64,000 nt of DNA from Sternotherus odoratus (lineage: Eukaryota > Chordata > Testudines > Kinosternidae): positions 83,682,390 to 83,746,389 of the forward strand of contig JAVMKO010000003.1 in assembly GCA_032164245.1 (NCBI GenBank), in the 5' to 3' direction. This document shows positions 35,953 through 47,058 of this stretch, in pieces. Each line of letters opens with the position of its first letter. The stretch's first letter is position 1. The notes beneath the pieces are model-generated. The model was not told where the DNA came from. It did not search any database and saw only the letters and a program-made list of their open reading frames with translations. Made by a program: the position numbers and the translations under genes.

Positions 35953-37734
35953 CCACTTGACTTTTATATAGATAGATAGATAGATATTGCCTGTATGCAC
36001 ATCAGTATAACTATACTAGACTATACATAGGAACACAATTGGACTGTTATTCTTCCTCCTAACCCTTCTCCCCTCCACTATTGACAACCACTAACTTGGC
36101 AAATACAAGTTATCATATTCACAGGAGAACAATGTCTCTAATGTTTTCAACTGCCTTTTTTAGGGTTCATAAGGATGTTTTGTAGTTTAACTAGGTGAAT
36201 TTTTAGTGTATTTAAATTTGGTTCAAGTAGTATCACCAATCACAGCCCCCCTAAAATGACCCATCGAACACAAAAAGTATGTGGACATAGCATTAAAGCT
36301 ATGATGGAAAATGACAAATCCCAGAAACTCACACATCTGTGGCTCTTTGTTCTGAAGTTCTAGCATAATGGAATGAAGGAAAACTCTGTCAGTCAGCATG
36401 TTGGTCTTAAAGGGATACTGTCAGTTTGAAATGAGTCAATTCTACCAAAGTGACCTAATTTCATTTTGGTGAGATTAATTTACTCCTGAGTCACCTGCAC
36501 ATTTTTTTTATTTTAAACTGTTGCTTTCTGTTAATGTTTTGCTTACCTGCTGTTTGGAAAGATGCACACAGACAACAGTGTGTGAATATACTCAGCAAGG
36601 ACACTGGGGGCAGAGTGTGTGTGGAAGAGGAGTGGGCATATGACAGCTCAGAGCTTCCTGTTGTCCATAAACTATGGGAAGGAAGCGGTGGGAAACAAAA
36701 ACAAGTCTCCACCGTCCTCTGAGCTTCTCAGGTCCCCACCACCCACTTAGTCCCGGCTTTTCCCTCATGGCTCTGGCACAAACCCAGGGGGAGGTGGGGT
36801 GCTGCCTCCCATTGGACAGGTCTGGCTCTTGGTTTGCCACTGATGCAGAGGTAGGCCAACCTCCTGCTGTCTTTTCCAATATTTCCTGTTGTGGTGACCA
36901 TCTTAGATGAGCAGATTATCTGAGTGGAGATTCTCTAGCATTCAATATTTTCCTAGTTTTCTATCAATTCTGACTTTACAGGATTAACACCAGCAAAAGC
37001 CTTCTCCTCTTCACAGAATTTCACCTTAACTCAGCTGTCAAAAATCTGCATTCTTTGTCTCCTAGACACTGAACACCTTTCTGTGACATTAGAAATAAAA
37101 TGCATCACTATTTCTTTAACCGTAGCTAAAAATGGGTAAATTTAATCAGCCATCAAAAGGGCCGGATGACCAATTGAAAGGCGAACTTCAAAATTGTAAT
37201 TACGGCTGATTTAATGTCAGATGCATATGCTGAATGCTCCCCACTAACCAGGCTATGGGGGGGACACGCATCACAGAAATATTTAAACTCATTAAAAAAA
37301 AATAGTTTCTTCTCAGAAATCCTCCTGGCACTTCCTGCTTCTCTGACCATACTCCAGAATGAATCATTCTCCAATGACACTGATCCCTGGTTTCAGTGAG
37401 GCTTCTTATTTTAGTGATGTTGGAGAATGGCACATTTTTAGAAGTTTGAATGAAGTAGGACATGTCAGGAGGAATTCCCAGATGAAATACTAATTTTTAA
37501 AAAGTAAAAGCTATTAACAGAGGCTGGCTAGTGGAGGCATACATTTCCAGGCTTAACCCACATTTCATTCCTCTTTGCAGTTTACATTCCATACCATACA
37601 TAGAAGAAATAATGGTCCAGATCCTGCAGTTTACTGCAGCATTTTGCACCCACCTCCCATCAGTGTTGCTCTACCATTGGCAGATTGTCATAATCATTTG
37701 TCATTTGGACTGTGGTAGTTCCTAGGAGTCGGAG

Positions 37735-37800
37735 TCAAGGACCAGAGCTCTATTGTGCTAGGCATTGTACAAATGAAAAACAAAAACAATCTTCTGGCCC
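37735..37800. repeat. Short ancient repeat tail
   Basis: The sequence TTGTGCTAGGCATTGTACAA resembles the ancient repeat tail seen near 26993. Only this short stretch is recognisable, and its family is not certain. Confidence 0.4.
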
Positions 37801-38808
37801 CTGGGTAGCAGGATCCTTTGGTGGAGCAGAGCTGGTCTGGATCCTACACCAAATCCTCATTCCAGTCTCTGGCACAGGGGGCAGGGCCAGAGCTTGGGGG
37901 CTGTTGATAGCTGGCATGGATAAAAGCAGCATTCAGGATACTTTTGTTTATGCCAGAGATTGGCCTGGTGCTGGGGCAGCCCCATGATTAGGGCAATACA
38001 AAGATGGCTTTGTGCTCCACCTCCTTATGTGCACCAGGTACTTCATGGCTACAGTGAAGGATCTGGATCATAAGTAGTATAAGGGGAATGAAGATTGGGG
38101 ATAGGTTTAACTTTGTACAGTCTTAGTGACAGAATACCAGGTTTGCTCAGTTATTAATCCTCCCTTTTTATTATACCAAAACAGTAATCACCACTGCTCG
38201 CCAGCTCAAAAAACCTTACCACTGTATCTGTACTACAGAGGATATAATTAACATATTGTTATGGCAACACAATATTTACCTTGCCGGTGGTGTTTCTGTT
38301 ATTCCCCACATTAAGAGTAAGAAATGCAATACATCTATGAGCTGTAAGCAATACAATGTCCAGGTTTTAAGGGCATCAACTGATTTGAAACTTAGATATA
38401 CTCTAGAAAGCATACATATAAAATGTTTCTCTGGTTTATCATTTCATTACAAAATTAATTCAAATAAAATAATAAATATGTTAGCTTTCGCTAATGGGTC
38501 CAGAAGCGAGCCAATTTAGCGACCCCTGATAGAGAGGAAATTAGTTGTGATAAAACGGGATTGGTACCGACCCAGGATTAGTGCAGTCAAAATATGTAGG
38601 AAGTAGGATTCTGTTTGCCCTCGGATGAAAAGAAATATTAAAGGAATACTGACAAGTTAAAACCATTTTAAAGAACTTTCTTTACCTGTGCTATACCACC
38701 ACCTGAGATTATTATAATATTAATTTTTTAATTAATTTAATTAAGACTTTTAAAAATCCAGTTCACTTTCAGTTTGGATGCGGATATTCAATTTCATTTT
38801 TGTTTATA

Positions 38809-38984
38809 TGCAGTGTTGTAGCCAAGGCGTTAGAGAAACAAGATGGGTGGGGTAATTACCTTTTACTGAACCAACTTGTGTTGGTGAGAGACATGAAAAG
38901 AGCTCTGCATAAGCTCAAAAGCTCGTCTCTCTCACCAACACAAGTTAGTGCAATACAAAACATTACTCTCACCCACTCTGTCAC
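38809..38984 (+). mobile_element. Hairpin-type tRNA SINE with 11-bp target duplication
   Basis: Head CAGTGTTGTAGCCAAGGCGT, then CAACTTGTGTTGGTGAGAGA and, after a short spacer, the complement TCTCTCACCAACACAAGTTA. TTTTGTTTATA is found at both ends (38798-38808 and 38985-38995). Confidence 0.85.
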
Positions 38985-39104
38985 TTTTGTTTATAGTCCA
39001 TTTCATTTCCATATTCTCAATATGGCAACGTTTGGGTTGCTATACACCAACTAGAAGAGAAATATTTTTGTTTAAAACCAACTGTCAGAAATTTGGGGCC
39101 AAAT

Positions 39105-39312
39105 TTGAGTAGATTTGGGGCGGGGGGTCCCGGAAGGGGCAGTCATGGGACAGGGAGCAGGGGAGGTTGGATGAGTTGAGGGTCCTGAGGGGCATGAGAA
39201 GTGGGAGGGGGTACGATAGGGGCGGGATCAGGCTTCCCTACCCTACCCGGCCCTCCATACAATTTTTAACCTCGATGTGGCCCTCGGGTCAAAAAGTTTG
39301 CCCACACCTGCA
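39105..39312. mobile_element. hAT element fragment
   Basis: The right end reads GATGTGGCCCTCGGGTCAAA, then AAGTTTGCCCACACCTGC, of a type frequent in vertebrate hAT elements. The left part is a G-rich tract with GGGGCGGGGGGTCCC and no matching end, so the copy appears truncated. Confidence 0.6.
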
Positions 39313-39389
39313 CTGATGTATTATTTTCCCAAACACAAAATATTCTTAAAGATCTTAAATCTGCACAATCACATGTATGTGTTATATCA

Positions 39390-39420
39390 AGATCTCTCTC
39401 TCTCTCTCACACACACACAA
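39390..39420. repeat. (TC)n(CA)n microsatellite
   Basis: A TC run followed directly by a CA run. Confidence 0.9.
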
Positions 39421-40162
39421 ATGGTATTTAGGCATATTTTAAAGAAAAATGCATACTCATCCAGTGAACAGTGGCACTGCTCCTGTCAATTGATTAGAAA
39501 CGACATTCTGTTTTATAAAAGTTCAATCGTATTAATTGCATAAATATGGAGTGTGGAAAAATGCTAGCAGAAACATTGCAGAATAAAAACGTTTAATAAA
39601 AAGCAGAAAAGACACAGCAGATGACAGAGCCAAGCAAGATGACTGTTTATAAGCAAAAATAATGAGATCATGTCACACTTAGTCAGAGTGTTCAGAGCTC
39701 TGAGTCACCTGTTATCCCCTGGCTCAGTAAGAGAGACACTTCCTGGTGCTACACCGGCTGTCAACTCCCTGACACTAGTCTGTTGGCCACCCCTACAATC
39801 TCCTCTGTCAGGATTTATGGGGCTCTATGCGGTATTAGTAAACTGGTGCTCCTATGCCCAAAGGTAGCCTGGGCTCGCATGTGTATTTTAGACAAGGGTG
39901 CTCATTTGAAGGACATATTTAAAAAACGGTATGTCTGAAGATCCAAGCATTGAAGGCTAAAGGGGAATACTCAGATTGTGCATCTAAAAATCTATGCAAG
40001 GATTTTTTAGAAATAGGATTTTATAATCATCAGCTACACACTAATGAAATATTTTTAAAGCAAATTTTAAACTAAGGTCCTGCAAACTAACATGTTCTGA
40101 GTAAATATTACAGTAATGCACAACTCCTTTTGTCATAAAATTCAGAAACGGACAGTATATAC

Positions 40163-40452
40163 CAGCGGTTCTCAAACTTCCTGAGACCACAACCCTTTTT
40201 TCTTCTCTGGCGGCATGGCCTGACCCTTGTATGTCTGCCAAAAAGCCGCCAAATTGAAACTTCCGCATTCGGTGGCTATTTTCGGTGGACATGCCGAGCG
40301 CTCCTGAGAGCGCTCGGTATGTCCGCTGAAAAGCCTCCGAATACGGAACTAATCAATTTGGCGGCTTTTCAGCGGCAGCAGGAGCTTGCGACCCCCCTGG
40401 GAGCGTTCGCTGACCCTCCGGGGGTTGCAATCTCCAGTTTGAGAAACCCCTG
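40163..40452. mobile_element. 290-bp hAT MITE (CAGCGGTTCTCAAACTT ends)
   Basis: The left end CAGCGGTTCTCAAACTTCC and right end CCAGTTTGAGAAACCCCTG are inverted, and both are flanked by TATATAC (40156-40162 and 40453-40459). The interior has CTTGTATGTCTGCCAAAAAG, an 18-base GC-rich hairpin around GAGCGCTC, and GGTATGTCCGCTGAAAAGC. It shares this interior with 20140-20423 and 13440-13732. Confidence 0.85.
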
Positions 40453-42460
40453 TATATACATAGGGATTGGTGAATGCCTGTTAAATTACTTCATTACCAA
40501 TTGAATGGCTCTTTAACTATTTCAGTGTTGTGCTAATAGGTCTGGCAGGCTGGAACACTTTTTCACTTTTAAGTACTAGATCCCCTCCAGAGGGAGTCTC
40601 ACCAGACTGCAGCAGCTAGCTGTGGTAGGAGCCTACAGGAAGGGTCAGAACAGGGATAGGAAGAGGTGGAAGGATGGACACTACGACCCAAGGGTGCTCC
40701 AAATTTTCTGGTGCTTTATGCAGCCAAGTATGTTGCATATGCCTAAGGACGGCTCTGTCCTCTGGGCTCTACCAGCCCTTATTTTGCCTCCCAGGTTAAT
40801 ACTTGATGTACCCCAGTCCCTGAGTTGCTCTGAAACATCCCCCTCTACTGCCCAGTCCTTGTCAGCGGACACTCAGAGTAACAACCATCTCCATTATTCC
40901 CAAGGGAACACTACACACATAACTCGATTGGTACATCTTAGGATCAGGTCCTTGATAGCACCACAGTACAGAGATAAAGCAAAACAATCATACATTTATT
41001 ATCAAAGATTAATATCTAGTAGATACTGAGTCAGGATAATGGAAACAAATGATTACATATAAAACAAAAGTATAACATGTTTCTTAGAGGCTAAATGTAA
41101 CAGGACGAAATCCTTGTCCAACGTAGTTTCTCACCCAAAGCTTCCTTGCAGTATTTGTAGCCAGGCCAGCTTGGGATCCTGTTTTCAGGAATATAATTGC
41201 ACTACCTGATTACTTCCTGGGGTGCAGGACAAGAGGGTTATAGTCCAATAAACCTTTGGAGAGCATCCCCAAATATAGCTCCTTTCCCTCTGCTATTCCC
41301 CTCTTCCTGTTAAATGTGCATTTAGCTCAGACTGGTGATGGCAGCCCATTGTGAAGCAACACAATACTTAATTTACATGTCAGTCAGCTCACTGGACAAA
41401 CACTTCTGGTCTGAGAGAAAACCTGGCTCTGCTGGTGACTCATACCTGGATGCAGACTCTCAGGATGTGTTTTCACTCTAAACACATAACATTTTAAATA
41501 TCATCAGAACATACATTTTAAATGATATTAATGACCAGCATGACACCAGTTTTCATTTGATACCTGACAAGACACTATTTGTGGCTACATACCACGTAGT
41601 GAGTTTGTCAGGAGCTGCTAATGCACAGTAGCAAACCCTTTGCCAGTTGGCACCAATGGGTCTCTGCCGCACAGATAAATGAAAGCTTTAAAGTTTACAT
41701 ACAATCTACAAGTGACGCAAGATAAAGCCTGCCAAAATGACAGTGGGAATAAGAGAGAGAGGGTAAAGGAACTGCAGCATGGAGATTTAACAATTATTTT
41801 ACATCTGTCTACATGAAGAGAGAATAACAATCTAAAAGGGATAGTGTGGCCAAAATACAAAGTGAACAATATACCAAGTCACATGTTAAAAAAAAACCCA
41901 ATGCATTTATACTTCTATCCATAATCAGCATGGAATGTTGGATGTTTTGTTTCATACATTCCCCTGCTGTAGTGATTAGCTGAGAACAGGTGCATGTGAT
42001 CTAGTATGCTTTCAACATGTTCGAAAGAAACCGCCCAACTCTAAACAATGAAAGACTATATCATGCCTTTGTGTCACACGCAGAACTCTCACTGAACTCA
42101 GTACAATTTAGCAGGTGGATCCATGCGAACAGATACCATGATTTGACCATCAAGGAGTAGCAGGAAGACAGATATTTGTGGTTATGCCAAATATATGCTA
42201 GATGTTTTACAGACAGTAAGATGACAAAATCCCTGCCCCATAAGTCAGATATGATCAAATTTAATTTTTTTCTTATAAGTGGCTGAAGAAGATAAACAGA
42301 GTATTTTTATTGGCTACACTGCATTGTACATAAAAAAATACCATTACTAATCCGAAATGAGTGGTGTTTGTTACCTAAAGGACAGTCAAACTTTCACTCT
42401 GATTGCAGTAGCACATATAGAGCTGTGCATTATACCTCAAGAAATACTACAGTTGTAGTG

Positions 42461-42583
42461 TAGGGTGACGAGATGTCCCGATTTTATAGGGACAGTCCCA
42501 ATTTTGGGGTCTTTTTCTTATATAGGCTCCTATTAGCCTCCACCTCCGTCTGGATCTTTCATATTTGCTGTCTGGTCACCCTA
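42461..42583 (+). mobile_element. 123-bp hAT-type MITE, copy 2
   Basis: Ends TAGGGTGACGAGATGTC and GCTGTCTGGTCACCCTA with the interior GGGTCTTTTTCTTATATAGG. Flanks are only partly alike (TTGTAGTG and CTATAGTT). Confidence 0.85.
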
Positions 42584-44029
42584 CTATAGTTGTCAGAATA
42601 GGGTACAGTACAGAACTATCAAAATGCTAGAGACTTATTAGAATTAGAGCCTTAAATCCTGCTGAAAGGGCAGGATATTATCCCCTGATAAAGAACATTT
42701 AAGACACTAAACGAATACCTCACTTGATCTTAGCAGAGGAGAGTGAACCAGTTAGATTAGTTCTCATTAGGAGACTGATTGAAGGTGAACTCCTGTAATT
42801 CAAGTTGCTAAAAATATAAAGGCAATTGATAAATTATATACAAACTTCATATTGTCCCTTGGCTTATTAAACTAGGAAATAATTTATGTTGTGGCAGAAA
42901 GTTCTGAATTCCACTTTGAAAATCTTTGAAAGCTACAGGGACTGAATCTCCAGGGACTTTCTAAAATTAATTTAATTTAAACTTTTAGTGCTGGGGAAAG
43001 TTTTTTTATTTCTTTTCTTCAGCTACAATAATACAATGGAACATAATGCCATGGTATTAATAAAATCCCAATTCCAGTTTGCAGTAAGAGCTAAACATGT
43101 TACAAAAACATTATGCAACTTCCAAGGGGAGAGAAGTTAAGACAGCTCTTTGCTTGGGATCACAGGATACTAGTAGCGGCTCATGTAGGTTTTGCATTGA
43201 GAAATGCAGCCTGTTTGCCAGAACAGAAATGATTGCTTTGTTGTAATGTAACACACAAGTATCAACATTCAAAGACTGTGGTTCAACAGGCAGCTTCTAA
43301 ATAATAATATTACTGATGGACACATATACAGATGAAAGCAAAATGCCGCTTCCAATTTACTTGTAAACTCAAAACAATCTTTCAGGAAAGAATACACAAT
43401 ACAGTCATACATTACTGGGGTATGCTGAGCTCTTCATTTGGGAATGAAGCAATTCCACATCAATTTATAAAATGCCACATCAAAAAAGCATTGTTGTATG
43501 TCACAGTCAAAATGAAACATTCCTCAACACAAAGCAATTTAAAATGTCATTTCCGGAACACATGTTCATTTGTCAGTGGCTGTGAAGCCAGAGTTCAGAA
43601 ACAGTAGAGGAAAACACCTGCTTGTGCCCCATTCTGGAAAAAAGTAAGGTTAATAGGAAGGATGAGGTTAACATCCCCGCCCGCATGCAAATAAATTGCA
43701 GAGATTGAAATCTTATGGACAACAGACAAACATAGATCAATATCAGATTATCTTCTCTCCCCATCCACTGACCCGGGCACACACTCAATCTGGTGATCAG
43801 TGCATGAGTAGGTTTAAGAAATGTCACAAATCTACTGTCTGGCTAGATTTTCCTCCCAATCAGAAGCAGAGACTTGGGCGGGGTGGGGGTGGGATGTTGA
43901 GGGGGTTGAACCAAAGCATCTGAAGAAAAAATTCAGTTGAGTTTGAACCAAAACAGAAAACGTGAAAAAAATTCCATTCTGAAACACCACCATATGGTGT
44001 TTCCCAGTTCTGCAGCTATCAGCCTGGAA

Positions 44030-44470
44030 GCCATGAGAACATCACCTGAAGCCAGGGTTCTCAAGGCTTCTAGGCTCAGAGCTGTGGAGCCAGTAGCCAT
44101 GCCCACCTAGAGTCAGGGCTCCTAAGGCTTCCCGACTTCCTGTCATGGAGCTGGGTGCCTGAAAGTCCAGAAAGCTGTAGCTTGAGCTGGATCCCCTAGG
44201 GCTGTCAGGACTGCCTGGCTCGACAGCAGGGTGTCTGGAAACCCAGGCATGGTAGGTCTGCCCCAGACCTTTGGACCATGGAATCAGTGGGGTGTCCAGG
44301 AGCTCACCGGAAATACTTGCAGGGTTCCCATGGGTCGAACATTTCAGGCTCATCAAATCAGTATTTCACTGGAAAATTCTGGATCCAGAAAATTTCTACT
44401 CCTGGACCCAGAATGCTAGAAGGAGAAAGCCAGTCAAGCTGCAAGACTAACATGCTGATAGACTAGTGAA
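44030..44470. repeat. Possible unclassified repeat
   Basis: A GC-richer stretch with repeated GGCTTC, AGCTGGGTGCCTG and GGAAACCCAGG phrases, typical of dispersed turtle repeats. I found no ends or partner copies, so this is weak. Confidence 0.3.
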
Positions 44471-44895
44471 ATTACAGACCTTTGTTCTCCTCAGTCATCC
44501 ATACTCTGACTCCAAAGCTCTCCTCTTTCCTAATCCCCAACAGATCACCATGATTTACTGACAAACAACAGCAGATAAAATGGAAAGGTAAAAAGCTAGA
44601 ACACTGCTGATGCAAAACTGATTCAGATTCTGACTGACAACATCCATCTAAGAAATTACATGATCATGATCACTCCAGCATCCGAACACTTGGCAACACT
44701 TGCAATAGAACAAGGAGTTCTCATAAGCCTAGTGTATCCACCAGAATTTGGCAGGATCCAAAAGGACCACCCTCTTACATAACATAATATCAGCAAAGTC
44801 ATGGTTGGCTTAAGTTTTTTTGTCAATGCCAGTTTGGACTATTACTGTTACTCACACCCCCTAGGGCAGACCAAAAAAAATTCCACCTTACTCCG

Positions 44896-45723
44896 TGTCA
44901 TAACCATATAGAAGGGTAGCCTAGAATTCCTCCTTACCTGTAAGGGGTTAAGAAGCTCAGTTAACCTGTTTGGCATCTAACCAAAAGAACCAATGGGGAC
45001 AAAAGATACTTTCAAATCTGGAGCAGGGGAGAGGCTTTGTTTGGGCTCTTTGTTTGTGTGTTCATTCACTCCTAGGACTGAGAGGGACCAGACAGAAATT
45101 CATTTCTTCCAAATAATTCTGAACCAGTCTTTCATATTACAAAAATTATAAGTACAGCCAGGCAAGGCGTGTTACTTATCTTTTGTTTTTCACTTGAGAA
45201 TTTTCCCTTTGCTAGAGGGAGTTTATCCCTGTTTTGTTTTCCTGTAACGTCGAAACGGTGCTAGAGGGAGGTTTATCCCTGTTTTGTTTTCCTGTAACTT
45301 GAAACTAAAGCTAGAGGAGGTTCCTCTGTATTTTTGCATCTTTTGTCACTCTGTAAAGTTATCTACCCTCCTGATTTCACAGAGGTGATTCTTTACCTTT
45401 TCTTTAAATCAAATTCTTCTTTTAAGAATCTGACTGATTTTTTCCATTGTTTTAAAGATCCAAGGGTTTGGATCTGTCTCACCTGTAACAATTGGTGAGA
45501 GTATTATTCTTAAGCCTCCCAGGAAAGGGGTGTAGAGCAAATAGGAACTCCAAGTGATCCTTTCCCTAAATTACTTGGTGGTGGCAGCGACCATCCAAGG
45601 ACAAAAGGATTTGTGCCTTGGGGAAGTTTTTAACTTAAGCTGGTAGAAATAAGCTTAGGGGGTCTTTCATGCGGATCACCACATCTGTACCCTAGAGTTC
45701 AGAGTGGGGAGGGAACCCGGACA
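44896..45723 (+). mobile_element. 828-bp solo LTR
   Basis: It starts TGTCATAACCATATAGAAGG and ends GAACCCGGACA, so TGTC and GACA close the two ends. CTCCG precedes it (44891-44895) and CTCGG follows (45724-45728), a 5-bp duplication with one mismatch. It contains a 41-base internal duplication around GCTAGAGGGAG...CCTGTTTTGTTTTCCTGTAAC. No internal coding part is attached. Orientation is that of the TG...CA reading and is not proved. Confidence 0.75.
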
Positions 45724-45765
45724 CTCGGAAATTCCAGCTTGTATAGCATGAAAGCAACCATCTTT

Positions 45766-45784
45766 TTAAAAAAAAAAAAAAAAA
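45766..45784. repeat. Poly-A run
   Basis: About 17 As just after the solo LTR, possibly the tail of another element. Confidence 0.8.
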
Positions 45785-45789
45785 GAGTC

Positions 45790-45915
45790 CTTAATTGACA
45801 AGAATCTAAGAACAACAAATTACCATGCTGTATCAAGCCAATCTCCCATTTGGCTCAGTATCCTGGACTCTTACAGTGGCAAATACCACTTATTCGGAGA
45901 AAGGTCAAGAAACAT
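45790..45915. repeat. Diverged short repeat (…GCTCAGTATCCTG… type)
   Basis: Contains GAATCTAAGAACAACAAATT, CATGCTGTATCAAGCC and TGGCTCAGTATCCTGGACTC. It recalls a common reptile repeat with the text CTAGCCCAGTATCCTG, seen again near 50868-50945. Confidence 0.45.
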
Positions 45916-46107
45916 TATAGTGCACAATTATAGAATAAACTGCCCATAAGATTTCCCCCCCCCTAAATTAGCAGTTGGCTTATGACCAGATGCAGGTGTT
46001 ATATTTTTTAAATTCTCATTCAAAACGTGGATGTTCTCAACACCCTTTTTAACATCCAGCATTATTTGAATCCTATGAATTTTTTGTTCTCAGTACTATC
46101 TTACAAC

Positions 46108-47058
46108 CAGGGCCGGCGACAGGGGGGGACAAGGGGGACAACTGTACCGGGCCCCGGACTTGAGGGGGGCCCCCGATGTAGTGCGGATGCTCGGACCTCT
46201 ACAGAGGTGCGGCGCATGCGCCACGCGGCTGCAGCTGACCACATGCAATCCCGGGCGCCGCCGGCCACCCCAGCGCTGCGCTGTAGCGCGGCAAGCGCCC
46301 GCACGCACCGCACGGCTGAGGCGGACGGCAGACTCCAGCCACAGCGGGGGCCCGGGGACTCGCGCCCGGCCGCCCTGGTGGTGTGCGGCGCTGACGTTGG
46401 CGGAGCGGAGGCGCCGAAAAGGGGTCAAGGGGAGCCGGCCTCGCCAAGGTAAGGGGGCAGGGGGCCCAGCCCCACTTGGGGGGCGGTGGCTCCGGGGGGG
46501 GGGGGGGGGCCTTTGGGCAGACGCGTGGGCTCTGCGGTGAGTTCACTCCTGCCTCGGGAGGTTCATTCATCGGCGTGGCTGGGGGAGCTGGGGGGCAGGC
46601 AAGGGGGCGGTGGGGAGGCCAGGCTGGGTGGGCGGGGAGGGGGGCAGGAGACTAGTCTGGAATCTGGGTGGGTGAGGCGTGGGTGCAGGAGGGAAGGAGG
46701 TTTGGTGGGAGGGAAGGAGGTTTGGTGTGGGGGGAGGCTGGGCTGGGCGGGCGGGTCAGGTATGGGGGGCAAGGAGGCTGGGCTGGGAGTGGGAGGGGGG
46801 AGGAGGTTAGGTTCGGTGGGATGGGCTAGGCCAGGCAGGGGTGGGGGAGGCAGTTAGAGATGGGGGGAGACTGGGCGGGGGTGAAGGAAGATCACCCCCA
46901 ACAGTGGGGTGGGCCAGGCAGGGATGGGTGGGGAGGGGAGGAGGTTAGGCTGGGGGAGGAGATTAGGTTGGGGTTGGGTGGGCTGGGTCAGGCGGGGAGG
47001 CGGGGGGCCCCACAAGCGATCAGAGTAGGGGGCCCCGAAATTTCTGTCACCGGCCCTG
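46108..47058. mobile_element. 951-bp GC-rich hAT-type element with 8-bp target duplication
   Basis: The ends are CAGGGCCGGCGACAGG and CTGTCACCGGCCCTG. CTTACAAC precedes it (46100-46107) and CTTACAAG follows (47059-47066). The interior is very GC- and CpG-rich (GGCGGCGGGG-like runs, GGGCCCC). It produces several overlapping open frames on both strands that carry no recognisable transposase. The element explains the CpG-rich island in this AT-rich intron. Confidence 0.85.

Larger units (their letters stand above)
34880..35990 (+). mobile_element. Composite repeat: GC-rich head, 45-bp minisatellite, TACA/GATA tail
   Basis: The unit starts near AAGTGCCCGGCGCTGCTC. It has a C-rich stretch of CCCGACACCCCCACCTCAC repeats, then a 45-bp minisatellite. 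A unique part follows (CCAAATTTCAAGTCTCTGGC, CAAACGGTGCGGGAGGAGTT), and it ends in (TACA)n, CTTTTATATA and (GATA)n. The tail suggests a non-LTR or other retroposed element, but I cannot place the family. Confidence 0.6.

Noticed and set aside
44042..44356. A 104-codon minus-strand frame
   Set aside because: No domain, no splice signals, and GC-rich probable repeat text.
46027..46857. Several overlapping frames of 110-141 codons in a CpG-rich block, suggesting a gene start or CpG-island promoter
   Set aside because: The block is bounded by inverted ends and an 8-bp duplication, so it is a transposon. None of the frames has a recognisable domain.
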